Assembly (NCBI GenBank): GCA_900073065.1 | Contig: FJOG01000058.1 | Span: 33,769-97,768, forward strand | Reading direction: 5' to 3' | Source: Phialocephala subalpina | Taxonomy: Eukaryota > Ascomycota > Leotiomycetes > Helotiales > Mollisiaceae | Length of the DNA: 64,000 nt | Shown: positions 22,281-32,668 of the stretch, in pieces | Numbering within the stretch: position 1 is the first letter of the stretch | Layout of the letters: each line of letters opens with the position of its first letter | Translations under genes and position numbers: made by a program | Notes under the pieces: model-generated | Databases searched by the model: none | What the model saw: the letters and a program-made list of their open reading frames with translations, nothing else | Told to the model about the DNA's origin: nothing

Positions 22281-23042
22281 CTATCTCGGAGACCTTGAAT
22301 CACCAGGAGTTTGAGATCTTCCGAATGCCATGTCTTTCCCTGTAAGCAGCTTCCCCTCTGTTGCAGCATCCTTTGGGATCCAGATCCTGTCTTCTGCTCT
22401 CAATATACCCTTGACAACTCTGCTGATTCCGGGACTCGTAATTAGCAACTTCAAAACAACATTCATCGTGGGATCTGCCACTATTTCTCTCAATTTCCAA
22501 ACGACCAATTCAATCTGCGCACGCCACTGCTCTTTTTCGAAGAGTGAGACGCCATCAATGATGCAGAACAGAATAATCCCTGGTAGCTGTGCTACAATTC
22601 TGTGGAACAAGTTGCATAAGACGAGCGGATCTTGTTTTTCGAGATGTTCATACCATCGACCGGAGTCCATAAAGCTGAGATCGAGTTCGTATCTTGCTAG
22701 AACCTGGATAATCAAACTCCTGATAAGACCTGTAGGTCCGGCGAGATCATCACCACTTGTATTGTGGGCGCCGCAAAAGAAATGAACGACTAGCGTTCCG
22801 TCTCGCTTTGCCAGTCCCTGGGCGAGTACCGCGCACATCAGGGTCATCGGCGAACATCGTGCCATCCCATATTGCTCTGAATTTCCATCTGCTAGGAGAA
22901 CATCGCTCCTGCTCGAGCAAAGCCAGTCTTGAAAACGGGCTGAGCGAAGTAACCATCGGCCTTGGCTTTGCGCTTGAACGTCGATGCTTTGAGCTTGCCG
23001 TAACATGAAAGTAAGATCATGATTCGCCGCCTCTTCATCCAC
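22281..23042 (-). CDS. STAND-like (NACHT-related) protein fragment
   Basis: Reads AQSQGRWLLRSARFQDWLCS, then SDVLLADGNSE (a loop at the place of the Walker A but not a canonical GxxxxGKS), then LVVHFFCGAH and LAGPTGLIRSLIIQVL. The pattern resembles the N-terminal part of fungal STAND/NACHT-type proteins that carry a degenerate P-loop. A hydrophobic strand ending in an acidic residue (IILFCIIDGVSLFEKEQW) sits at the Walker B position. The frame can be followed further upstream (TQTLRAVAQSRFPAQLGY, near 23050-23120), so the true start lies upstream of 23042 and possibly near 23350. It ends early at 22281 with no repeat domain, so it may be a short family form or a truncated relic. Such proteins often act in non-self recognition; that is inference. 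Confidence 0.55.
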   Translation of the reverse strand: MDEEAANHDLTFMLRQAQSIDVQAQSQGRWLLRSARFQDWLCSSRSDVLLADGNSEQYGMARCSPMTLMCAVLAQGLAKRDGTLVVHFFCGAHNTSGDDLAGPTGLIRSLIIQVLARYELDLSFMDSGRWYEHLEKQDPLVLCNLFHRIVAQLPGIILFCIIDGVSLFEKEQWRAQIELVVWKLREIVADPTMNVVLKLLITSPGISRVVKGILRAEDRIWIPKDAATEGKLLTGKDMAFGRSQTPGDSRSPR

Positions 23043-23912
23043 AGCAAGAATTTTCAGGAGATTTTCTCTTTGATACCCTAGTTGTGCTGGAAAGCGAGAT
23101 TGGGCGACTGCTCTGAGAGTTTGGGTTTGAGCCTCTATTCGTTTTGTGTTCCCTGTACCTCATCGGTCTTCTATTCAGCAGCTGGCTAGACAAGGACGTT
23201 CACATTCGGCAAAGTCGAGAATTCCTTGCAAAATACTCGCCAGGTTCTTCGTTGCCTCTGTGCTTGCTTCAATCTGTGCATTTACTCTGCTCAAAGCCTT
23301 GAAAGAGTTCCTTTGTTATTGATTGGTCCTGGAAGCTGGCTGGAGGACTAAGTGCAACATATAGTTCTTGGAAATGTCAATTTACGATCTTCGACCATGT
23401 ACTGCAACAGCTGCGAAGAAGTCCTGGAAATGTCAACTCTGAACTTAAAACCCGATCAATTACCTTTGAACAATGTGACTAAGGTCCGAGATTACAACGT
23501 TCCAATCCACTCCCTGCTACAGTCTGTAGTATTCTACTTGATTTTTCCTCATGGTTAAACAACGAAAATCGCAGCTCGAATTCGACCCCTCAAGCCCCCT
23601 TTCCATACTTCGCTAAGCATTTTCGAAGCCACTTCGAAAGTTGCTGGCTCTTAACCACCTTCGTTCTCCATCTTTTTAACGTCAAAGGTAGCAATACTAC
23701 AGGCAACATAGCATCTCAGTTGCTCTTCGTTGCGCTCACAATTGTAGATTATCTGAGAAGGTTCCGAAGAAAATTTCAGGTCAAACGCCAGCACGTGACC
23801 AGCACTTGATAGATTTGCGACGTGAACCCTGTTGATTGCGCCGATCAATACTATCAGAACTCAAAAGAAGAATGTTCTGAAATGGCGCTGTATTAAATTC
23901 AAGCCCGGCTAT
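23043..23912. other. Upstream remnant of the STAND-like gene and spacer
   Basis: 23043-23350 on the minus strand reads VNAQIEASTEATKNLASIL and similar coiled-coil-like text, probably the N-terminal exon(s) of the STAND-like gene, with an unclear splice or break near 23170. From about 23350 to 23912 I see nothing of note. Confidence 0.4.
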
Positions 23913-24981
23913 TTAGCTACCCATCCCTGGCGTCCCATTATACCTCCCAACTGAGCTCGCGCCATTAAACCGATCCAACATCCAAGCATGTAGTTTCCTA
24001 AAATTTCGACAAGTATGCTTCGTATCACTCAACACATAGTTCCTATCAATGGCTTTGAAATACCTCGTTGGAGTTGGAGTCATATCTCCGTGGCACATTA
24101 TGTATTGGCGAACATGTTCAATGTAGTGATCTCTGTGCGGGAGGGCATAATCAGGCATCTTTGGCGCGGTTTTGGGGTAGTAGATCTCTGGGTAATAGGC
24201 TCGGCGGAAGTGATTCACACAATGGAGTGTATGGGACATTTCAATTCTATGTTCGGAAATTCTTGTCAGAGTCTTGATTGGGATGGAATGTGGGAGTAAC
24301 GCACCCAGTGACATATGCTTCAAATTGAGGATCCCAGTACTCCATGTAATTCTCACCAAAAGACTCATAAGCTTCTTGTTCTGTGATGCGGAAGTATCGC
24401 CCTTAGAACGAGTATGTGATGAGTGTCTTTCTGTGCAAATCAATAGAAGTAAAGACTTACCATCAATGAGCTCCTCCCAGTTTGCGTTGACGTCGGGATA
24501 CTTATGGGGGATCTCCCGCATATCGTACTGGACCTGGATTCGGCGCATACATGGTGCCGTTGTCTCTGAACTCAGGACCCCAATCGAACCATGTCTCCAC
24601 GATTTCGATATGTTTGCGAGCATCAGCTGTAAGTCGAAGTCAGTGACTGCTTTTTGATGACTATGGTCCGAGATAATGACTGACCAAATTCGGTCTTGAA
24701 GCCCGTCTCGAACGTGCCGAGGTCGCTTGAAACAGATGTGCCAATCCTATGATTCAGACATAGAATAGCAAGTAAAATAATGTTGAGCTACCGAAGAGTG
24801 CTGTCAATCCCCACGGAAGTACAACCCAGAAACTCCCTTTATGCCTGGTACGTGTCTGTTTGCCGCCATCGAGTGATGTTTCGGACTCGGAACCGTCTTC
24901 TTGGCCCGAGACCGGAGAATTTTTCATTCGTGACACCTTTTCCGCGAGAAGGAATTGTCCAAAGCTGGGCTCTTTAGACAT
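23913..24981 (-). pseudogene. UstYa-like (DUF3328) protein, damaged
   Basis: The start at 24981 gives a cytosolic tail (MSKEPSFGQFLLAEKVS) and one membrane span (SFWVVLPWGLTALFG). Further exons give IEIVETWFDWGPEFRDNGTM, WEELIDG, then GRYFRITEQEAYESFG and finally HTLHCVNHFRRAYYPEIY and EHVRQYIMCHGDMTPT. The first HxxHC motif is kept (HTLHC), but the second reads HRDHY where the family has His-Cys: the Cys codon TGC has become TAC. In addition the join between PGPVRYAGDP and HKYPDVNANWEELIDG needs one base less in a run of five G (24506-24510). UstYa-type proteins perform oxidative cyclisation or chlorination in ribosomal-peptide and other secondary pathways. I see no precursor peptide nearby. 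A hAT transposon sits 43 bp upstream of the ATG. Confidence 0.75.
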
Positions 24982-25024
24982 TGCGAGGGCTCTTGTTGTG
25001 GTGACTTAGATGGAACTTCGAATG

Positions 25025-28000
25025 CAGTGTGAGAAATTGAGTAGTACTCAATAGCGAACTAAGTGCTACTCAACTCAACTCAACCAAAATCTTAGGCTAC
25101 TCTACTTAACTCAATAGCTAATGAGTAGTATTGAGTAGGCTATTGAGTAGAATCACGTGGTTTGGAGCCGCAGCACTTAATTGGCTAAATTAGCGAAGGG
25201 GCCTAAGAGTAGGCCTAATTGGGTAGAGCGCCTCGCTTATTTAAGCTCTGAAGGTTTTGCCGATGCCGAAAACCAAGAACCCTCCGATAATTAACTCGAA
25301 GGATTTAATTAATAATAAACCGAATAAATTGTTCAAAAATATATCCTCCGGGACTTAAGGTCTCTCGGACACTTAGAATAACCTCCGAAAATTAAAGAGC
25401 CGAAATATTGTTCAGTTTATTAAATAATATATATAATTCGACGATTTCCTCGAAAATAATTATTATTCTCAATACAAACAATTCAATAACAACTCAACTA
25501 CATAATATATCTTCGAGATTTTTTTATCAAAATACTCTTTATTACTTGATAATGGCTTTTGAAACTATTAACTCTTTCAATCGAGCTCAAAATACTCTTA
25601 AATTTGAGCTTAATAATCCTTCCGAATAAAGTTCTTTTTTCAAGGCTAGTCTTTTCAAGAAAAAACTTGAAAAAGTTCAATTTAACCCTAATAATCCAAG
25701 AATGGTTATTATATCTTATTGTAATTGCTCGTAAGTACTTATATTTTTAATATATTTTTTGTTTTTAATTTTAAAATATTTATTAATATTTATAGGAAAA
25801 AATGGCCTAAACAACTAATTAATCATTCTACGAGCAACTACAAAGCACATTTTAAGTCTAGCCATAAAGTACTTTATGCTAAGTATTTGAATCCTGAAGA
25901 TAATAGTATATTCTTTTATATTTGGATTTTTTAATAATTTACCAATATTTATTTAGATGATTCTTTTAATGCTTCTAATTCTCAAATGAGTATTATAGAC
26001 TCATTTTCTACTATGAGAACTAGCAAACGACCGAGAATAAAGACTCCACTTCCTTTATTTAATAAAGATACCTTTTGGAGATTATTATTGAATTTTTTGA
26101 TATTAAATAATATTTCCTTTCGAGCACTTTCTAGTGTAACTTTTCGAGCATTAATTGAATACTTTAATTCGTTTGTATATTACTTATTCTATAGTATTTT
26201 TTACTAATTGATTAATAGGAATATCCTTAAAATATATAGGGTTATTTTAAAAGAACGATTAGATCTTTTTTATATTTCGAAATTAGAGATAATTAAGCTC
26301 GAGTTACAAGAACAAATTAACTCCGGCGGAGGTTTCTCTTTGACTTTAGATGTTTAGACTGCTATTAATTAAGACGCATATCTCGGAATTATTATGTAAG
26401 TTTTTTCTTTTAAATTAATTAAAGAAATATTTATTAATTTTTAAATCATTTTATAAATAAAGATTTCCAAATGAAATCTTATTTATTGGCAATAAAAAAC
26501 CTTACTAAAAAGTATACCGGAGCTTATATGAATCAAGTATTATGCGATACATTAGAAGATTTTAATATTTAAGATAATATTATAAAGTAAAATTAATTAT
26601 TTAATTATTTATTAAAAGTATTTAAAATTAATTATTAATAGTATTACAAGAGATTATACTTCTTCTAACGATATTTTGATTGATGGATTTAAGAGGTATT
26701 ATTCTTCAAAAGCTAAGACTTTTCGAGGAGATATTTATTATTTTGCTTATATTTTTAATATTATTATTTAAGAGATATTAAAAAATATTATTAAAGGAGA
26801 TTATATTCTTTTTGATGATAGAAATATTTATGCAGAAGATGAAGAAGATGAAAATCCATTCGAAGATATCTTAAGTAAGTTAATTCTATTTTATTTAAAT
26901 AATTTTTTTAATAATTAATTTTTTAATTTAGATTTTTCGATTTGGAAAAAAATTCGAAAAATTATTATTAATATCCGATATTCTTTAGAGAATTTACGAG
27001 TATTTAAAGATCAAGTTAAAGCTATGAAAATAGAAAAGGCTCGAGTTCTTCAATTTAATAAGTTTTTTTAATTTAATTCTTTTTAAAAATATAAATATAA
27101 ATATTTTTAGATCAAAAAACTCGATAATACTCAATAGATTATATGTTGACTTACTTTTTAATAGTAATTAAAGCTATTAATATTACTATTCTTCAATTAA
27201 TATCTAAAGCTTTTAGAGATAATAAGCTTTTAATTAGCGAAAAAAAACTTAAATATTTAAAAATTTATAAACAAATTTTCGAAGTATTTACTCGAGCTAC
27301 AAAGAAAATACAAGCCGAGAAATATCCGACGATATATTACTTAATGCCTGAAGTTTTTCAAGTATATAAAAATCTTAATAAACTTAAAAAAGAAATAAAT
27401 ATAAGTATTTTTTTAATTATTTAATTTTCGAATTAATTAATATTTAATTATTTATTTAATATTTATAAAGTAAATAACTAAAATTTTTTTAAAATAGGAT
27501 GCAAATATTACTCATGCAATTAATCAAGGTATAGCCAAACTAAGGAAATATTATCCTAAGGCTAGTATTATAAGCGATTCGAATAAAACTATATATATAA
27601 CTTTAGTTTTAGATCCTAGAATTAATCGAGATGGCTTAATTAGTCTAGGATTTGATTCTAGACAAATAAGTGACATTATTACTCTTTTAAAAAAAGAGTT
27701 TAATTTATAAGTTTATTTATTCTTTTCTTTAAATTTAAATTTTTAATTAATTTAAATTTTTAGTCTTAAGTAAGAATCTCGAATATCTTTACTTTCTAAT
27801 CAAGAGAATACTATTATAATAGAAGAAGATAATAATGATATCTATCTTACTACTATTAATATAGACGAAGATAATAAATTAAACGCTTATTTGGATTCTC
27901 TAAGAGTTATAAGAGAAATAAGTTTTAACTTTTTCACTTGAAATTTTTAACGTATTTTATTAATAAACTTTCTTATATTTTTTTATGGAAAAGTCGCTAA

Positions 28001-28567
28001 TACAAATTAGACTAAACTTTTAACTTAGTGGTTAAAAAACGGTTTACGTTTTCCTATTTTATCTCAAGTTATAAGAAGATATCTTCAAATTCTAGTAACT
28101 TCGGCACCTTCCGAGCGCTTTTTCTCTTAAGGAGCTTTGCTTATTACAAAGTACCGTAATAGAATATCTAAAGATACTCTAAAACAAGTTCTTTGCTTAA
28201 AAAGTTGGGGCGTAATTACAGAAGAAGAGTCTAAGGAAGAAAGGGAAGAAAAAGTAAAAAGGGAAAAAAAACTCTAAGAATTTGTTTTATATTGACGAGA
28301 AGTAGTTTTAGTTGTTTTCTTTAATTTAAACTATAGATTGTATTGGGTTTTAGTATTTAGATTAAAGGTTTTATTCTTTTATTAAAGATATTTCATTCTA
28401 TATAATTTTATATGTAATAGTCACGTGCTTCTACTCAATAGTATTGAGTAGCTACTCACTACTCAATTTAATAGCTTAGTCATAGCACTACTACTCATAC
28501 TCAACTCAACTCAACTCAATACTACTCAATAACTACTTAAGTAGTTGAGTATTTTTTTCTCACACTG
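25025..28567 (+). mobile_element. hAT transposon, complete but RIP-degraded
   Basis: A 3543-bp element starting CAGTGTGAGAAA and ending in its inverse TTTCTCACACTG. It is bounded by a perfect 8-bp target duplication TTCGAATG (25017-25024 and 28568-28575). The subterminal zones on both sides are packed with ACTCAATA/TATTGAGT and CAACTCAACT motifs, and each contains one CACGTG in inverted surroundings. The interior is extremely AT-rich and contains a decayed transposase reading rightward. The boundaries are certain to the base. High TpA content and loss of CAA/CAG/TGG codons point to RIP. Confidence 0.95.
25552..28277 (+). pseudogene. hAT transposase, inactivated by many stops
   Basis: Recognisable in pieces across all forward frames, with small introns. 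A BED-type finger region reads KWPKQLINHSTSNYKAHFKS followed by SH (near 25800-25870). The catalytic-core start is visible as FSLTLDV followed by a stop and DAYLGIIM (near 26330-26395), where an intact copy would have a Trp codon. ITRDYTSSNDILIDGF and YYFAYIFNIIIQ follow (near 26645-26770). ISDSNKTIYITLVLDPRINR is near 27570-27640. The C-terminal hAT dimerisation region is clear: TSAPSERFFS, a stop, then GALLITKYRNRISKDTLKQV (near 28090-28200). The stops lie where CAA, CAG or TGG codons are expected, the usual RIP signature. It is not functional. Confidence 0.88.
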
Positions 28568-28575
28568 TTCGAATG

Positions 28576-29457
28576 TGATGGAGTTGACTTTGAATTGCTT
28601 TGACGAAGCTTGCAACTCGCAAAATTCTTGACAAGATCCCCAAAAGTGCGACTGTTCGCGGCAGGCAAAAGCTTGCTGATCTTAAGTTTGCAAAAACAAA
28701 GATGCCCAAATTAAAAGATATTGCTCCCAACTGCCGTTCGTTGAAAGGATTAGAAACCTTGAAGACAAACTCAAGACCGATTCATACCTAGTAAGTGAAT
28801 AGCAGAAAATACGGCACACAAATGCGGCGAAGTCTCGTATCGAAGTTGAAGTTACAAAGATCTTCAATGTTTGTTTCTTCCGGAGTGAATACCCCTATAC
28901 CCCCGCCTACAGAAAACATATGCAGTTAAAGCAGCCAGAATGAGGGGCAAGACAAGCACTTTGAGGCTGAAATGACCCCTCACTACCCTAGGAAGTGACA
29001 TGGGATTATTGGAGAACCATACACCAGATGGCGCCTGCCGCGTGGTCGTTACCAAAGACTGAACCACCAATGGAAAAAAATGTCTATGCAGTCAGCACAA
29101 AATGTTGCTCAACGTCTTCAGCCAGACGCCGGAGCGAACGAAGACTGACCTCATGACTTGAATGTCCAGATTTCAGCTGTGGAGAGACGATACAAAGATA
29201 CACGTACCTGAATTTAGCATCTGCGGTTGCCTGAGCTGTGCCTCTCTTCTGCGTCGTTCAGTGCCCCTGACCTCGTATCGGAAACAGCCCTCACTTGGGT
29301 TCCACGACGTCGAGAATCAACTTCTCAACTCTCTTCCTTCGACTCGTAATCGCGATTGCATCCAAATTCGCCGAAATCACCTTCGATTCATCCGAGCAAC
29401 TATCTCGAACACCTCCGAGTGACCAATTCGAGTTTAACCCACAAAACATAAACAACC
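28576..29457. other. Intergenic, no gene seen
   Basis: About 880 bp that used to be the upstream region of the UstYa-like gene before the hAT insertion, and the promoter side of the GNAT gene. No gene found. A short Lys-rich forward frame (28600-28791) has no recognisable content. Confidence 0.5.
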
Positions 29458-30183
29458 ATGGCACCCTCCGGTCCCTCCCCCACATTCACAACCCTCTTCC
29501 GCTCACCCCACCTCACCTACCGACCCCTCACCTCCTCCACAACCGATAAGTCCTTCCTCTACCGCGTCCTATCAACCGAGCCCAACACCTGGGCCCAGAG
29601 TACAAACCGGCTCTTACAGCCCCTCACCCAAGAAGACATCGACAAACATGTCGACGGCCTTGCCGGCTCCCTACTCGCCGTAATAATCTGTCTCCCTCCT
29701 GCTGTTGTTATAAATCGAAAAGCTTTGGCGAAGAAGGGTAAAGAGGTAGAAACTTCAGGGAAAGATGGGGAAAACCGTCAAGATAAAGACACACCCATAG
29801 GCTGGTTAACCCTCTCGCTGCACCCCCTCTCTGCTCACCACCGTTCCGCCACCCTCGGAATCATAATTTCAGAGCCCTATCAACGGAAAGGTTACGGAAC
29901 CGAATCCATAACCTGGGCTATAGAATGGGCATTCTCGGTAGCCTCCATGCATTCCATCCGCTTAACCTGTTTTTCGTTCAATGATGGCGCTTTGAGATTG
30001 TATAGGAGGATGGGGTTTAAGGAGGAGGGGAGGAATAGGGAGGCTTATAGGTATGCGGGACGGTGGTGGGATAGGGTTTTGTTTAGTGTTTTGGAGGATG
30101 AGTGGGGGGTGTTGAAGGTTAGGAAGGAGTTGATGAGGGGGGAGGAGTGGGGTGGTGGTGGGGAGAGGGCGAGGGTGGATTGA
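29458..30183 (+). CDS. GNAT-family N-acetyltransferase
   Basis: Single exon of 241 residues. The acetyl-CoA-binding motif A is clear: LGIIISEPYQRKGYGTESI (the R/Q-x-x-G-x-G/A pattern), preceded by a beta-strand region GWLTLSLHPLS. The late motif B region is FNDGALRLYRRMGFKEEGRN. The N-terminus FTTLFRSPHLTYRPLTSSTT resembles RimJ/RimL-type GNATs, and an extra charged loop (about residues 85-110) is present. The substrate may be a protein N-terminus, an amine or an aminoglycoside-like molecule; the sequence does not say. The start at 29458 follows a CATAAACAACC leader and is convincing. The frame is intact. Confidence 0.87.
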   Translation: MAPSGPSPTFTTLFRSPHLTYRPLTSSTTDKSFLYRVLSTEPNTWAQSTNRLLQPLTQEDIDKHVDGLAGSLLAVIICLPPAVVINRKALAKKGKEVETSGKDGENRQDKDTPIGWLTLSLHPLSAHHRSATLGIIISEPYQRKGYGTESITWAIEWAFSVASMHSIRLTCFSFNDGALRLYRRMGFKEEGRNREAYRYAGRWWDRVLFSVLEDEWGVLKVRKELMRGEEWGGGGERARVD

Positions 30184-30607
30184 GAGATGGACGGGTGGGT
30201 TTAAGTGTGGAGATGCATTGTTGTGCAATCGTGAAGCAAGGAATAGTATAGCAAAAAAGAGTGGATTCTAGAGGGTTGAATTGCGGGGAAAGACTTCTTC
30301 TTTGATAATATCTAAGCATGTCATGTCTGTGGCTATGGTCGTGTCCCCCTCTGAACATTTGTCTTCGGAGAACGGAGTTTGATTGCACCGAATGCTGACA
30401 ACGAATACAAGAGGTTTGAATAACGGACTTTACGTACAATGAATGCTGAAGAATCAAAAACATATGGCTCGACAAAATGAGAAAGAAAGTAGAAGAGCCT
30501 CAACTCACCTCATGAAATCCTGTAATGCCCTTGCGCTCACCTTTGCCCCGTTCCAGAAAACAAGGCTGATACGAAGAATACTGCCGAAGCAAGCGAATCG
30601 TCGAACA

Positions 30608-31679
30608 ATGGTGTCCATATCTCAAATCCGAGCTTCAAATGCACGAATTGACGAGACTCATACGCCCCGTGTTGCCGTTTTCGTCGGCGCGACCGCTGGG
30701 ATCGGACGAGCTGCCTTGACTGCATTGCTCTCCAAGAGATTGCCGATCAAGCTATATATCATCGGCCGTGACGAGGCCAATCGCAGGTCATGGCTAGAGG
30801 AATTGCAACAGTCCAATCCCAAAGCCGAGATCAACTGGCTAGAGGGCCAGGTAACGCTACTCGCTGAGGTGAAGCGGTTGTGTCTGAAGATTAAGAGTCA
30901 CGAGGAGAGTATCGACCTTCTCTTCCTCTCAGCGGGGTTTCTTCCCTTTGATGGGCGGCACGGTATGTATGATCCTCCAATGGCATTTGACCAAGATCCC
31001 AATCCAGAGAGTACAGTTGGCTCAAAACCCCGTAGAGACCTCCGAGGGCTTCGAAACGTCTCTGGCCCTCTTGTACTGGAGTCGCATTCTTTCCATCCAT
31101 CATCTGTTGCCTCTTCTGATCATGTCGTCTTCCACACGTCCAAAGTATAGCCCCCGAATTATAAACATTCTAGGTACAGGCTTCGAATCCGCCGATATTC
31201 CCCTCGATGATCTCGACCTTCGCAATCCACAGAACTTCAGCTTTCAGGGAGTTGTAAAGCAAGCCGGCACGCTCACCACACTCGCAATGACACACCTAGC
31301 GGCAGAACCTGCCAACCGGAATATTGTATTCATTCACAATCACCCGGGCGAGGTGAAGACTGAAATCCTGAGGAATGGTTGGGGTGTGAAGCCTGCGGGG
31401 ATGCCGGTGTCTGCGAAGACTGGTATGAATCCAGAGATGTCTGGTGAGAGGAGTTTGTATTTGATATCGAGTGCGCAATTCAGTGGGAAGGGAGCGTCGT
31501 TGCTGAAGGATGTGGCAGGCGGCTTGACGGTATCGAAGACGGACAGCGGTGCATTATTCTTGGTCGACGAGAAGATCGAGTGTATACAGCAAGATGAGGT
31601 GCTTGGAAAGCTGGAGTTGAGGAATGCGAAGGAGACGGTCTGGCGGAAGATGCAAGAGATGTTAGCACCATATCTTTGA
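30608..31679 (+). CDS. Short-chain dehydrogenase/reductase
   Basis: Two exons. Exon 1 (30608-30962) has the Rossmann signature VFVGATAGIGRAALTAL (TGxxxGxG variant GATAGIG) and the segment IDLLFLSAGFLPFDGRH, equivalent to the NAG motif. The intron 30963-31035 runs from GTATGT to CCGTAG. Exon 2 resumes ETSEGFETSLALLYWSRI and goes to MLAPYL. A standard YxxxK triad is not obvious (after IINILGTGFES comes FQGVVKQAGTLTTLAMTHLA), so the catalytic Tyr may be missing or replaced, as in many fungal SDRs of this NAD-binding subgroup. An upstream in-frame ATG at 30443 exists, but the ATG at 30608 places the beta-strand at a normal distance. The role is unknown. Confidence 0.78.
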
Positions 31680-31763
31680 GGAAGGTCTTTAGGAATGGAG
31701 CGACTCTGGTCTCAACCCTGTCCCCAAGCTTCCTGTTATTCAGCCTTCTATGCACTAAGAGAT

Positions 31764-31850
31764 GTGAAAGCCGTTTAGTAACCACGAAACAAAGCCCAAC
31801 TGCCGTGCAGACCCCGAAGCCTGATCTTAGATACTGGCGTCTGTTGTGTG
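31764..31850. repeat. Dispersed repeat, copy 1
   Basis: Matches 34257-34343 in the same orientation, including an identical core CCGTGCAGACCCCGAAGCCT. Most differences are C/T or G/A transitions. Probably a fragment of an old mobile element or a local duplication. Confidence 0.8.
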
Positions 31851-32668
31851 TGAAGTTGCAAATACCCTACGGCAGACTCTCTCAGCTCAGGCTTCTAGCA
31901 CCTCCGTCGGAAGCCAAGCCACGGAGATCACGTGCACATCTCTACCAATGAAGCGCATCGCTTCTCGTCTCCAACGTTCCTCGTTCCCTGCACCAGATAT
32001 TCATGCAAGCCATTATTTATATCTTCACAGCCACTGCGCCTTCTTGAAGGTCGTGGGGCTCTGCTATGAAGGTGGGTCACACCTCTTGTTTTAGCCCCTT
32101 CTGTCCCCTTTCTAATTTCCTGTCCTTCACTCCAATTCACTCTCGCATCTCAAAATCCTGCTCCCACGCTGAAGCTGTGATCTCTATTGTTGAACATCTG
32201 ATCGTTGAGAATTCGAGCATTTCCTTGTCATTCAGTGCAGTTCGTCTCTTCTTATTATAGGTCTCAAGTCTTGCACCGATGTCGCGAACCTTCTCGCATG
32301 GCTCCCAATTCCCGGGAAGCCTCAGCCTCCCCTTCAGACGGTTTTGGCGGATCGAGATAAACCTTATTTCGTCAGACCATGCCATCTAACAGGAGCCACT
32401 ATGTAGCCTGTGCGGGTTGCGAAAGCTGCCAAAGGGCCAAATCTTACATTTGAAATCGAGCATCAAACCCCCTGGCATCCCAATGTGGCATCCGATAATT
32501 ACGAACTTCATGCCGAACAAACCCGCCGCCGGGCTCCTGACTCAAGTACGGCCATTATGAAGTCCATGCAGCCCTATAATCTCATCAGAATCATCTAAGC
32601 CAAGTTGAATTCACTCTTTTACTTCGGCATTTCTTTACGACGTCCACCGGTCTTTTCCGGTATGTGAG
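31851..32668. other. Intergenic, no gene seen
   Basis: Roughly 800 bp between the dispersed repeat and the GPCR gene. Only short frames, none recognisable. It should contain the GPCR promoter. Confidence 0.45.

Noticed and set aside
21991..22314. 107-codon forward frame
   Set aside because: Overlaps the 3' end of the STAND-like frame on the other strand and shows no motif or plausible promoter.
28600..28791. Lys-rich 63-codon forward frame right of the hAT element
   Set aside because: No motif and it lies in the former upstream region of the UstYa-like gene.
23913..31679. A ribosomal-peptide (ustiloxin-type) cluster around the UstYa-like gene
   Set aside because: I looked for a secreted precursor with repeated cores and Lys-Arg sites and for a UstYb-type partner, and found neither.
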